DNA of 64,000 bases from Plantago major. Lineage: Eukaryota; Streptophyta; Magnoliopsida; Lamiales; Plantaginaceae. The stretch lies in contig CM048842.1 in the NCBI GenBank assembly GCA_026545765.1, forward strand, positions 71,103,871 through 71,167,870, written 5' to 3'. Below the pieces are notes generated by a model, which was given only the letters and a program-made list of their open reading frames with translations, did no database searches and was not told the origin of the DNA. Positions 20,615-31,600 of this stretch are shown here, in pieces. Numbering within the stretch: position 1 is the first letter of the stretch; every line of letters starts with the position of its first letter. The position numbers and the translations under genes are program-made.

Positions 20615-22232
20615 TGTTAGGAATATCTGTTTAGATTTTGATCAGCAACCTAATCACTTATCTTAGCTCAGAAAGGTGATTAGTACTCTTAGTTCACTTG
20701 AACACTGTAAAAGAGGAAACTCACTGAGTATGATAGTCTAGCAAATCTTGTATAGGATGTTAGGTCTCAAAATGTAATTTTTATTTTCTGAAGAAGACCA
20801 AGAAGAAGGCATCCAGCAGGAAAAGATCAACGGATTTGAAGACTTGAAGACTGCACAAGATTGCTGAAGACAAGGGTTTTCCAGAAACCTATGTCCAGAT
20901 ATCTTGAAGAAACAAGTGTTTCGAAACATACATGTTGCAAAAGATATCTGAGAATAAAAGGTTTCTGAGACAAGGAAAGTGCCCACAGATATCTACACTC
21001 AGATACCTTGGACATAAAATATGCTTCTGAAAAAGAAACATATTATAACAAGTTGTTCAAACAAGTGTTATCTGGAGCTATGATGATCTCTGGAAAAGAA
21101 CGTGCAAAAAGCTTGCATAGTTCCGTTGGCACTACAGGACAAAATATAGTACAGTGCATTAAATGCGTAGACAGAAATGTCTGAACAAAAGCGGTAGCTT
21201 CTGAAGAAGAAGAAGACAAGCACATAAGATTACTATATTCAGATATCAATAGTTTGAATTTGATTTAAGCCTAACGGATACTATTCAAACGGCACTCAAA
21301 ATTCATCTATAAATATCAACACTTAGACTGCTTGAGAACACACCTTAGAACACACAGAACTCCAAGAACATTGAATACTCACACAAGCGCTCTCAAGCAA
21401 ACTACTTACCTTCAAGCTTTCTGTTGCGACCAAAGCTCTTGATTCTAAGTAGCACAAAAGTTCTAAGTGTCCTGATCCTTAACGAGCATTGTTATTTGTG
21501 AAAGAGTTGAACTAAGATTTCTTATCTAAGTTTCATTCTCTTGAACACTTACCATAGACTTGGGTCAGTAGAGAACAAGATACCATACATTGAAAAGTGT
21601 ATTAAGTATACTTGATTCATAGAGCTATCTGAATAACTGAATAAGTTATTTAAGAAGCTCACCTGACAATTTACCTTAACCAACACCTTAAACGGCGTGG
21701 AGTACAGGAAGTACTTAGTTTGGGAAACTAAGGAATAACTCCAAGGTTATTGAGCAAAGGAAGTACTTAGTTTGGGAAACTATGGAACAGCTCAAAAAGG
21801 TTTCTGAGTACAGGAAGTACTTGGCTGTGAAAGCCGGGGAATAACTCAGGGGGAACACTTGGTTAGGAACCTAGTGCATTTAGGAATCAAGAAAAGATAT
21901 CTGTAAGGTTACCTCATTTATCTTAGTGGATTCTAGGTCTGAGAAAGACCGAAGTGGATTAGTTGAAGGATTACGCCACCTTCAGATACCACTATAAAAA
22001 GACTTGTGTTATTTACTTTCTGCAGTTTATTACTTGTTTTACTTATATTGCAAAGTACTTACACTTATCTTGCTGAACACGTGCACTTATCTTAGAAGTC
22101 TTCCGCGCTCTGAAATTAAGTATCATATATCTTCACAGATATCTGAGAAACTGTGCTTATCGACAAAAGTTTTAAAAGACTATTCACCCCCCCCCCCTCT
22201 AATCTTTTACTTTGCCGTTATCTGGACCAACA
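20615..22232 (+). repeat. 3' LTR of element B (1618 bp)
   Basis: Nearly the same as 5048-6649, with small changes concentrated around 21130-21240 and a longer C tract (11 Cs at 22187-22197). It ends GGACCAACA before the ATATG target duplication. Confidence 0.96.
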
Positions 22233-23291
22233 ATATGACAGCTGTGCATATATTCTTCATTGTTCAACTGATGCAATCATATTCCTACTGTTGTATGTTG
22301 ATGATATGTTGTTGGTTGGTAATGACATCTCAGAGATTAGTAAAGTGAAGAAACTACTGCAAAGTGAGTTTGAAATGAAAGATTTAGGCAATGCTAGTAG
22401 AATCTTGGGCATGGATATCACAAGAGAGCTGAAACACAGTACACTATACTTGTCTCAGCAACACTATGTTAACAAAGTTTTGTCTAGATTCTATATGCAT
22501 CAGGCCAGTGAAGTTTCCACACCACTGGGACAACATATCAAGCTTTCTCTAGATCAATGTCCTAAAGATGAAAAGGAAGTAGCTGAAATGGAGAGAGAGT
22601 TCCTTATGCAAATGCAGTAGGAAGTCTCATGTATTCAATGGTCTGTTGCAGACCAGATCTTGCGCACAACATGAGTGTGGTAAGTAGGTACATGAGCTGT
22701 GCAGGGAAAGCACATTGGGAAGTTGTAGAGTGGATATTGAGATACATAAAAATGACATCTAACTATGGTTTGAAGTTTATGAAGAATAAAATTGCAGATG
22801 CAGAAGCATTGGTGGGATATGTTGATTCAGACTTTGCTACTAATCTGGATAGTAGGAAGTCTTTTACAGGTTATGTTTTCACATTGTATGGTACAACAAT
22901 TAGCTGGAAGTCAGTGCAACAACCTGTGGTAGCACTCTCAACCACAGAAGCTGAATTCATATCACTTACAGAAGCTATCAAGGAAGTTATTTGGCTCTAG
23001 GGAATTATCAAAGAGTTTGGTATTGTTCAGGAGTATATATGTATATATTGTGATAGTCAGAGTGCAATACATCTTACTAAACATCAGATGTATCATGAAA
23101 GAATCAAGCATATTGATGTAAAGATGTATTTTATCAGAGACATTATAGAGAAAGGAGAGATTAAAGTGAAGAAGATCTCAACTTTGAACAATCCAGCAGA
23201 TGCAATGACTAAGGTATTACCATCGGGGAAGTTTGATTATTGTTGCAGATTGATCAACAATTGCAGCAATGTCACAGCAACATCAGTTTGA
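22233..23291 (+). pseudogene. Copia A reverse transcriptase C-half and RNase H, broken
   Basis: The polyprotein of A resumes at the duplicated ATATG. The catalytic YVDD is present in the piece at 22153-22620, read from about 22233. A TAG at 22618-22620 and another at 22998-23000 interrupt the RNase H region. That region still shows VGYVDSDFA, STTEAEFISL, CDSQSAIHL and HIDVKMYFIRD in order. The last open piece (23088-23291) covers the C-terminal end (PADAMTKVLP). Confidence 0.9.
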
Positions 23292-23397
23292 TGATGGACA
23301 GAGGGGGTCTGTTCTAACCTCAGGAACAAGATAAAAGGGGATTGGTTTTAACCTTGAAGGAACTGGATTAAGTGAGAACTGAAGCAAGAAACTCTCT

Positions 23398-23410
23398 AAA
23401 GGTGGAGAAT
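23398..23410 (+). promoter_or_regulatory. Polypurine tract of Copia A
   Basis: AAAGGTGGAGAAT ends directly before the 3' LTR start. Element D has the matching AAGGTGGAGAT before its 3' LTR. A second purine run (CAGAGGGGG, about 23300) lies further upstream. Confidence 0.75.
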
Positions 23411-23929
23411 TGTGAAGATTAGAGCGTTTCTGTGGCGAATTAGTACGGATTTGAGTTTGTTATTGCCAAAGGCTCAGTGACCGTCGGATGGGATTGATCA
23501 AAGGCAAGGATTTAATCTCAGAAGCGGGAAAAGCGGTTAAGTGAAGGAGAAGGAAACAGAAAACAGAGTCTGTTTCTCCGGTTCATGATTCCGTCTCAAT
23601 TACTGTAAATTGGTGATATAAAAGGCGAATTGAGTCTGTAGTTAATTGTGACAGATCATAATCTTTGTGTATTTGACAGTTACAAAGAGAGGAAAACAAT
23701 AGAGAGAGAGAATTGGTTGATAGAGCTTATCGCCATTGTTGGTGATTGAAAAGCTTGATTCTTGTAATCTTTCATTGTTCAGTGAATCATTCTTGTTGTT
23801 CTCCGTGGATGTAGGCTAAGCCGAACCACGTAAATCTTGTGTTGATTTTTTACGCATTCGGTTGATTGTAGTTTCATAATCGTCTTTGTTCGATCGGTTA
23901 TTTGATCGAAATTGTTCGATTGTTCAACA
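23411..23929 (+). repeat. 3' LTR of Copia A
   Basis: TGTGAAGATTAGAGC...GTTCAACA, matching 1390-1939 with scattered substitutions and a short GA tract. It is followed by the target duplication GAACA. Confidence 0.95.
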
Positions 23930-24117
23930 GAACATAAGTAGGAAATTTGAAGATTACAGAAGGACTATATACGTACGTTATTCAAAATCATGAACATTCC
24001 AACTACATGGTTCCGTCCTAGCCACCAATTCCAATAGTTCTTGGCTCCACGCAGCCAATTCGGAATGTTCCGATGCACGGTAGATACCATCTAATCTTTC
24101 GAGAAGATGGAATCCGA

Positions 24118-24203
24118 GCCCATCACTTTTGGTTCTCTAATCTGCAATATCGTTGCAGACCTTGCAAAGATTGTGAGAATTAGAGAACCAAAAACGAATG
24201 GGC
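24118..24203. repeat. Inverted repeat / hairpin 1 (about 31-34 bp arms)
   Basis: The arm at 24118-24148 (GCCCATCACTTTTGGTTCTC and on) pairs with 24170-24203 with only small bulges; the loop is about 21 bases. The geometry fits a plant microRNA precursor or a small MITE end. The arm does not match a microRNA that I recognise. Confidence 0.75.
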
Positions 24204-24506
24204 TACATACCTTTTGCATCGATCTAGTTCAGAATCTTTAAACGTCATTAAAATTCCCTGCAAGCAAAACAAACAAACGCCAACGTAGATATCAATTAAA
24301 GGCTCCTCTAATCCTCATTATTTTGCAGCTAGCTCTCCCTGGGAGGAATAGAGAGCCAAAAACAAAAGCTGATTAATTGCATGTGTTCCTCTTAATTTTC
24401 ACCATGCATCCCTTTGTATAGAACCAAATTAACTAACCGACTAATAGCTTAATTAATTACCGTAATTAATTAATTAATACCTACTTTTTCCCATAGATAT
24501 ATAGAG

Positions 24507-24609
24507 CTCCAACTTTCCATATTTCACTTTTTCTCCTCGTCATCAAAGGACCCTAAATAATTAAACACTCGCGATCCACAAGTGAAAGTGAAATATGGAA
24601 AGTTAGGAG
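24507..24609. repeat. Inverted repeat / hairpin 2 (20-bp perfect core)
   Basis: AACTTTCCATATTTCACTTT (24511-24530) is the exact reverse complement of 24585-24604. CTCC and GGAG at the outer ends nearly extend the stem. The loop is about 54 bases. Confidence 0.85.
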
Positions 24610-24669
24610 GTGATGGGTCAATTACAGCAAGCCCATCTCCCGGAAGTTCAAACAATTCAAGTCCAGCAC

Positions 24670-24695
24670 CCAGTCCAGTCCAGTCCAGTCCAGTG
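24670..24695. repeat. (CCAGT)n microsatellite
   Basis: About five units of CCAGT in a row. Confidence 0.9.
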
Positions 24696-25123
24696 TAGCC
24701 TCTTTGCCCATGAGTCCATGACTCAATCTATTAATCATTATTGATAATCTTTGTACAAACTTGACAAAATGATGTGGGAGTTAAAATCGCATAATTCGTG
24801 TCAAATGCGTGAGAAGTACTTTGCCGCATCACCAAGTAAATTCAATTTCACTAGACTAGTGATGGGTTGACAAAATGAGCAAATCGTCCAATTATTAGTC
24901 CCCATTCAAATATAAAATGATAACTACATCTTTACACCTAACCATAGCACTACTACAAACTCCAATCTTTCCTTTTACGGTCAAAAAACTTTTAAAACTA
25001 CTACACTTTATACAGATTGTGAGTAACGCAAACTTTTAAAACATCTATATGTATAGCCCACAATCCTTTACTCTAATACCACATAGCCAAAAATAGAAAT
25101 CTTAAAGATTTGGTTAATAAAAA

Positions 25124-26477
25124 ATGGCAAAGAGTAGAGTTCTTGTTGTAGGAGGAACGGGCTATATCGGTAAGAGGCTTGTTAAGGCTAGCTTAGCCGA
25201 GGGCCACCCTACTTGCATCCTCCGAAGGTCGGAGATTGGCCTCGACATTGATAAGCTGCAGGTTTTGATGGAGTTTAAGCGACAGGGAGCAAGGCTGGTC
25301 GATGGTTCGTTTTCAGATCATCAGAGTTTGGTGGAAGCAGTGAAGCAAGTTGATGTAGTGATGTGTGCTATGTCAGGTGTGCATTTTCGGAGCCATAATT
25401 TGTTGTTGCAGCTTAAGCTTGTTGATGCAATAAAAGAAGCTGGCAATATTAAGGTATGTTGTACTTCTATAGGACTTGCGATTTTATCAACCCTATAGTA
25501 TGTTGTAGTGGCTCATAATTATTTATTTTAGTGTATTGTACATTGTAACATATAATGCACATGTACTAGTACAACCATGGCAAAACATTTATAGGAGACA
25601 CAATGCATCATTATGTAGTGTTTCTTGACGATTTAAAATGTTTACGATCTATACGATTCTTGCAGCGTTTTCTTGCCATCTATACATCATAGACTCTGCA
25701 CAAATGGAGCATGCCCTTGAACCAGGGAGAGTAACATTTGATGAGAAAATGGTGGTGAGGAAGGCAATTCAGCAAGCTAACATTCCTTACACTTACATTT
25801 CTTCCAACTGTTATTTTGGATACTTTGTTGGTAATCTCTCTCAGATGGAAACTCTACTTCCTCCTAAGGACAAATTCTTCATCTATGGACATGGAAATGC
25901 CAAAGGTAACACATTTTTTGCAAAATTGTTCCATGAACATTCTTTGTGGCAATTTCTGATAAAAGACTATTGTCGAAAACCTGAATTCTTGTTTGCTGAC
26001 AAGTTACTCTGCTTGTGACATGATTAAAGCTGTCTTTATGGACGAAGATGACATAGCAACATACACAATCAAGTCCATAGACGACCCTCGGACGTTGAAT
26101 AAGACAGTGTACCTTTGTGCTCCAGATAACATTCTGTCTCAAAGGGAGTTGGTCCAAGTATGGGAGAAGCTGTCAGGCAAGACATTGGAGAAGATTACTG
26201 TTCCTGAACAAGACTTCCTAGCTCGAATGAAAGGTAACTATAAAGATCTGAATCAAAATGCGATTAGGGAATTGGTCTTACGCTGAACAATGTAATATGT
26301 GACAATGATGCAGGAGCAGAATTTGCTGCACAAGTTGGAATAGGGCATTTTTATCACATATTCTACGAGGGGTGCTTAACGAACTTTGAAATTGGAGAAG
26401 ATGGGGAAGAAGCGTCTGAACTTTATCCGGAAGTTAAGTACAAACGCGTCCATGAATGCTTGAAGAATTACTTGTGA
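25124..26477 (+). pseudogene. Pinoresinol/isoflavone reductase-like gene, frameshifted
   Basis: Four exons can be read: 25124-25453, 25666-25905, 26030-26233 and 26314-26477, with GT-AG introns. The product belongs to the NADPH-dependent PCBER/PLR/isoflavone reductase family. The N-terminal nucleotide-binding motif VVGGTGYIGKRLV, the stretch MCAMSGVHFRSHNLLLQLKL, the catalytic Lys in FDEKMVVRK, and the C-terminal GHFYHIFYEGCLTNFEIGE are all clear. The best match is the pinoresinol reductase branch (lignan pathway, cytosol). Summed exons give 938 bp, one short of 313 codons. The missing phase lies at the start of exon 2, where the conserved Pro-Ser-Glu-Phe-Gly segment is replaced by unrelated sequence and a TAG appears in frame. 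Either the gene is dead or the assembly has an error there. Confidence 0.83.
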
Positions 26478-26752
26478 TTAAGCAATTACAGGTGCCACAT
26501 GATCGACTTCTGTTACAAATTTACTATGTACTCATTTTCTGTAAATTGCAAATTTGCAATCTTTTAGTTTCTCTTCTGCAGTACATCAATTTGTTCCTCA
26601 GAACATAATACCAGCCTACCAGGATGATCAATAGAATTTCTATCAGGAATTGCAACTACGAAACATGTTGCGTATTATGTATGTAACACGATATATCTGG
26701 AGTTGTTAAAAATGACAGGCATTATATGCCAAATGGCAACATTCATATGTCT

Positions 26753-28816
26753 TCATCTATTTGCAAGTGGTTTAGATTCAAATACTGGTCCATTGATGCC
26801 AAAGAAATCGTAACTACTTCTGGTATTTAAATCGAAATCTATGGAATGGCCTTCGACCTTGAGTTTCATCATGTCTTTTATATCTCGTGAATCCTGAGAG
26901 TAATTTTCCTGTCCATCAACATTGTGCAACACCAGGCGATCTGAAACATTCCCATTTCTGTCAGCCTCATTCACGGTCTGCATGAAGCTAGATAAGGCCA
27001 GATTGAAGTCCGATAATTGGGCTTTTGTTGATTCTAGGCTTTCGGTTTGGTTCATATCAACTGACAGGTTCTGCTGAGCCTTTTCGAGTATGGCTTGCAA
27101 GTACTTCCCCTGAGATTCTATTCTCATTTGCAATTTCTTCTGCACCTGTTGGAAACCAGTATAAATTCAATACATCATTTCTAAGTTGCTCAGGTGTTTA
27201 AAATTAGATTTAACACGAAATGAATAAGTACCTCGAGCTGCTCGTTCAGCCTTTTCTGCGCTTCAAGTTGGCTCCTAAACGTGTCGACAATAGGTATTTC
27301 TCTGTTCAACACATCACAATTTAAATCATTACTGAATGAAATGAGTTAAGAATAAATGTCACTGAGAAACATATAGACTTTGTGATGAATTTTCATACAT
27401 ATCCAAAACGATAGAGTAACTTCATTATGATTAAGCATTAGATATACGAACCCTTGTTCAGTGTTCATGCTTGATGAAGTAGTGCTCATGCTCGCAATTT
27501 GCATATTGTGATGCCCATAAGAACTTTCTGTGAGATAAAAAGATAGATAGACCAAGTTTAAGAACATGAGAACGAGATCTGAGTTCAACATCATGATTAA
27601 TTCGAGGCTCCTGCACAGTATTTAGTGTGCTTTTTAGATCCTACTGGCAAACTATTTCAGACATGAATACAGTTCACTTAAACAAACATGTAGCTCTCCA
27701 AATTTCATCTCCTTGCTGGAGAAATTCTAACTTCTAACACTACATTGGTTAGTAAACGCACCACTGTTCTCCATGGATTGTTGGAGACCATTCTGTTTCT
27801 TCGCTTGTTGCTGACCAAGTCTATATTTCTGCAGAAAGAGAATCGAATTTTCATCATGCCAAATGCCGACAATGCAAAGACTGCTAATTGACCATCAGTA
27901 CAAACTATTCGAACCTGTAAATGGCTCTTTAGATGATACAATGTCAAGCCCTTTAGACCCATGACCCTTAGTACTGATTTAGGAGTAGCCTCTGCAAATT
28001 CACGAAACATGCATTAGAAACTCAATTACGCCTAATGGTTCCAGAAATTCTTGACAAACCACGATTTGCAGGTAAAATTGCAAGTGCAACATGAGCTGCA
28101 AGCTCCTTAAACTAACAATCAACTAATCTTTGTCAGATATATCAGTAATTAGTAGGCTCAGGTGAAAGATCAATGATCAGTGACACTTTCCAGGATCGGA
28201 TGATCCTGATCCTGATTTCGAAAAATAAAAAAACAGGACTCATGACTTATTTTACATCCTACATTAAAATGTAAGGCCAGTACTGGAGCCAATTCACATT
28301 GCATCCTCACTTTATTCTAGTAACATAGTTTCGAATGGACTCATAATTAATCCCGTATCTCAGTCGTTGCAAATTGCAATCAACAGATATGTAGTCCAAC
28401 ACATCCTTCTCCAGGATGCTTTACTAATCCTTTTAAGATGCCAAAATAGGCAACTTAATCATCAAGAAACAGAATCAACATATCTACTAACTAATCATAT
28501 GCAATTCTGAACATCATTGATCACATTTACGCAACCAGGCCAGTCGAAAAGAACAAAAGAAAGCACCTTTAACATCCATGTTCCGAACACAAAAATTAAA
28601 TTTGAGCAGGGAAAAAAACAATCATCAAGAGTACTTAAAAGCCATAGAACAAGCAAAACAGATGTACTAACTGTCAGGGCCACCAAGCTTAGTGACAGCA
28701 TCGACGAAACGATCGTGCAAATCAGCTGTCCATCTGAGACGCGGCTTTGGATCTCTGGTCATGAACACCCCACCACTCACCTCCATTCCACCACCACCAT
28801 TGTACATTCTCTCCAT
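26753..28816 (-). CDS. MYB-CC (PHR/PHL-like) transcription factor, 275 aa
   Basis: Six exons on the minus strand, in transcript order: 28672-28816, 27915-27991, 27762-27828, 27452-27527, 27232-27301 and 26753-27145 (828 bp, in frame, stop included). Exons 1-3 encode a single GARP-type MYB domain: PRLRWTADLHDRFVDAV, LGGPDKATPKSVLRVMG, then LTLYHLKSHLQKYRLGQ. Exons 5-6 give the coiled coil with LNEQLEVQKKLQMRIESQGK, the LHEQLE-type signature of the MYB-CC class. Known members bind P1BS-like sites and act in phosphate or light signalling as nuclear dimers. The short N-terminus before the MYB domain suits the small PHL7/MYR-like subgroup. The ATG at 28816 was chosen as the first in frame; a second Met lies three codons on. 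Confidence 0.9.
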
Positions 28817-31272
28817 TGCACACCACAATATTGAACTCTCAAAAAAGTGAAAAATGTAGTATATAAAGTGAATAGATTCTTCTTATTCTTCTCCTATATG
28901 TATATATGTAGCTTGCTTTTTAAGCCCCTCCTGTATGTTCTTTGTTGGGAAATTAAATCAAAGAGAATTTCAAAGTAGCTAACATGACAAACCTTTATAT
29001 ATACACATAAAGAATGGCATATAAAAGTTCTTTTGGTCGAATAGGTTGCATGAACGTTAAAAGAGAGGATCAAGGACTATAATAATAGTGATGATAAATG
29101 ATTAATTAGGAAGAAAAAGACAGTAACTCAACTTTTTTAAGGTTTTAATTAAAATTTCGGTCATTTTCACAACTCATGAAACTAAAGAATACTATGTCAC
29201 ACATGCATATGCGCGTACTACACGGATAGACATGCGTTCATCTGGACGTTTCTATGGATTTATGTTCCTTCAGGGACGGCTATTTCGATCCCAACAATTT
29301 TACTCGATCATACCTTATTTAAGTGAAATCAAGTAACTTACTAGCTTTGTTAATATGTAACCAGCCGATGGGTACAAAATGCAATATGTTACGGTTGCAT
29401 TCGGTCCAAGGCTGGAAATTTGAGCGCTTTAACACAATTTTATGGATGCATTAAGGTAAACACATGTATACATATTTCCAGGGTGTGAATTATACAACCA
29501 TAGGCTAATTCTAAATTTCACTTTATTCTCGTCCATCGGAATTTTGTATGTGCCATTACACGATATGGTGACCGACAATGTTCGACCGGAGTCGCACATA
29601 GCAAATAGCAGCATGGTTGTGGAGTTTTTGGACGTATCCGAATTTTGTTGTTTATTTAAAAATGAGAATAAGAAAAAGAAAGAAGATGGAGAGTGAAAAT
29701 CGGCGACGAATCTGAAGAAGAGACACGATCAGTACCATCACAAAGTTTATAATAGAAGCAATCTTGATCTGCTGCTTCTCAGCACATGTACCCTTAAGTT
29801 CTTCAAAAGCGTTGGATTGGTTTTGTGGGAGATTTAACGGTAGAGATGGAGAGTTGGTGTGCTGGTGTATGTAGCGGTGCTGTAGAGTAGGTGACACGTG
29901 GAGATAGGAAGGAATATTCGTAAAATCACGTGGCACGTCTGAGTGTCAGTTTGAATAGGAAGGTAGGAATCACGGACGGCCAGTTTGTATTGTTTCTTTC
30001 ACCTCAGTCCTTCCTTTCCGCTTCTAACGCAAGTACAAAACAATCTGTCCTTTTCTACTTTGCTTCCCATTATTCCAAGCTTTCCAATGAAATGTGGAAA
30101 ACTAGTTCCAAATTCGTTCCGTATTCGGTTTATTAGATGTTAAATACGTAACTAATATAGATAGTTAATTGTACTCGTTGGTAGACGAATTTGTTTAGAT
30201 TTGTAACATGACAATTGGCTATCAAGTTGTACTTCTCGGTACAAAAAGTGATCCACCCGAATACACGATGAGTCTACTATGTCTATTTGCGAAATAAACG
30301 CAGAATTGTGACAATATGACTAATACTCTCTATCTCGCAAAACTTCATACAATTGTCGATTTTAGATCGTACTGCATAATTTCATACATTAATAAATGAA
30401 AACTTTGCCACACCAAACAATTTGAAAAAAAAAAAATTACACACAAAATACTCATATTGCCACATTTTTATGTCTTCAATACTCATTTATTTTAATTTTC
30501 ACCTAAAACGACGCGTAAACTCTTATGTATGAGGGACAAAGGGAGTTTTTGACAAGGCTTTCATTCTGCTAGATTATCGATCACCTTATCTGTCAAAAAT
30601 AGTTTAGAATAGTTTTTCAACCTAGTCATACATATCTTATTGACATCCATCAAGTAGACTTGTTTTAATCAAATAAAGTAAATTCAGCTCGGTTCACCCC
30701 TAACATCTCAAAATCTCAAATCTTCAAGCTTCCTTTCATATTCCCACTTACAATAAGTTCAAATCTTTGGCAACCGAGTCAACTAGTATTGGTTGAGGAC
30801 CTATTCTTGTCACATGACAAATAAACAGCATAAGATGCGAAGAGGGTATGTTTGTTGGGTTTTTCTATGCAGGCCATGTTTGTGTGTTTGTTTTCAACAA
30901 GCTATGACTAATTATTTTATCACTCTGATGTAATAATTGGAAATTTAGATCTGAGATTCACGTAATATATTCGTTTTACAAGATTATATATAAAATATAA
31001 GTTCCATGACTTGACCATAATAAACAAGGATTATCTCTATAACGGGTGCGCAATGGACATTTTTATCTCTTATGAAGTTGGAAAACCGCTTCAGGGGCGC
31101 ATTTGGTAGCTACCGCGCATTGGGTCCTACCTTATAGGTGCGTACAGTAAACTCCAGTGTGAAAACTTTCAAGAAATGAAAATCAGTAAAGAAGCTATTG
31201 AATTGTTCATATAAATATAATATGCCCAGCTTCTTTTACAAGAGAATTTGTGAGGAAATTACTAGGGAAAGC
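28817..31272. other. Spacer, no gene supported
   Basis: The first 300 bp lie upstream of the MYB-CC gene and should carry its promoter and leader. The remainder is AT-rich with only short frames lacking family features. A homopolymer A run is at 30424-30436. Nothing else was recognised. Confidence 0.5.
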
Positions 31273-31502
31273 AAGACTTGTTAACAAAACAACTAGTGAA
31301 CACAATATACAAGTGCAATGCATCATTTCTCTGCAGAACTTCACAGCTTAAGACTGGTTAACAATACAACTAATGAACACAATATACAAGTGCAATGCAT
31401 CATTTCTCTGCAGAACTTCACAGCTTAAGACTGGTTAACAATACAACTAATGAACACAATATACAAGTGCATGCATCATTTCTCTCCAGAAATTCACAGC
31501 TT
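31273..31502. repeat. 77-bp tandem repeat, three copies
   Basis: Units start AAGACT(T/G)GTTAACAA at 31273, 31350 and 31427. Copies 2 and 3 are closer to each other than to copy 1. Each unit contains ATGCATCATTTCTCT. The array ends about 100 bp beyond the stop codon of the CobW-like gene and may lie in its 3' untranslated region. Confidence 0.93.
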
Positions 31503-31600
31503 TCTTTATCCCAGTTTCATTTTTTTTGCATCATTCATGATTTGCAGAATGATTTAGGTTTCAGTGATATTGGATTATGAAGGAGGTACTTTACTTGTTC

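Larger units (their letters stand above)
5048..22232 (+). mobile_element. Copia retrotransposon B, Sirevirus-like (nested in A)
   Basis: Terminal LTRs at 5048-6649 and 20615-22232 (TGTTAGGAATATC...GGACCAACA) are bounded by the target duplication ATATG (5043-5047 and 22233-22237). The primer site matches initiator-Met tRNA. Gag has a long coiled coil, pol is in Copia order, and about 5.5 kb of further coding sequence lies between pol and the polypurine tract. Long LTRs, this primer site and an extra 3' gene are known Sirevirus traits, so I infer that group. Length is 17.2 kb including solo LTR C. The two LTRs are alike, yet several stop codons break gag and pol, so this copy probably moved as a passenger or decayed quickly. 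Confidence 0.95.
1390..23929 (+). mobile_element. Copia LTR retrotransposon A (outer, split by element B)
   Basis: The termini are TG...CA LTRs at 1390-1939 and 23411-23929, flanked by the 5-bp target duplication GAACA (1385-1389 and 23930-23934). The domain order is gag zinc knuckle, protease, integrase, reverse transcriptase, RNase H, which defines Copia. Removing the nested element (5048-22232) leaves an element of about 5.4 kb. The LTRs look highly similar by eye apart from a GA tract in the left copy, so A is fairly recent. It is now dead: it is split in the reverse transcriptase and carries several stops. Confidence 0.96.
23930..25123. other. Spacer upstream of the PLR-like gene
   Basis: Apart from the two inverted repeats listed separately and a CCAGT microsatellite, this is AT-rich sequence with no reading frame. 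The final 200 bp before the ATG at 25124 should contain the promoter of the reductase gene, but no single TATA element is convincing. Confidence 0.5.

Noticed and set aside
24320..24360. Small hairpin GCTCTCCCTGGGAGG resembling a known microRNA arm
   Set aside because: The stem is short and the similarity is only a few bases.
29652..29936. 94-codon minus-strand frame with a hydrophobic segment
   Set aside because: Composition is that of AT-rich spacer, with no splice partners or recognisable family. It may be chance.
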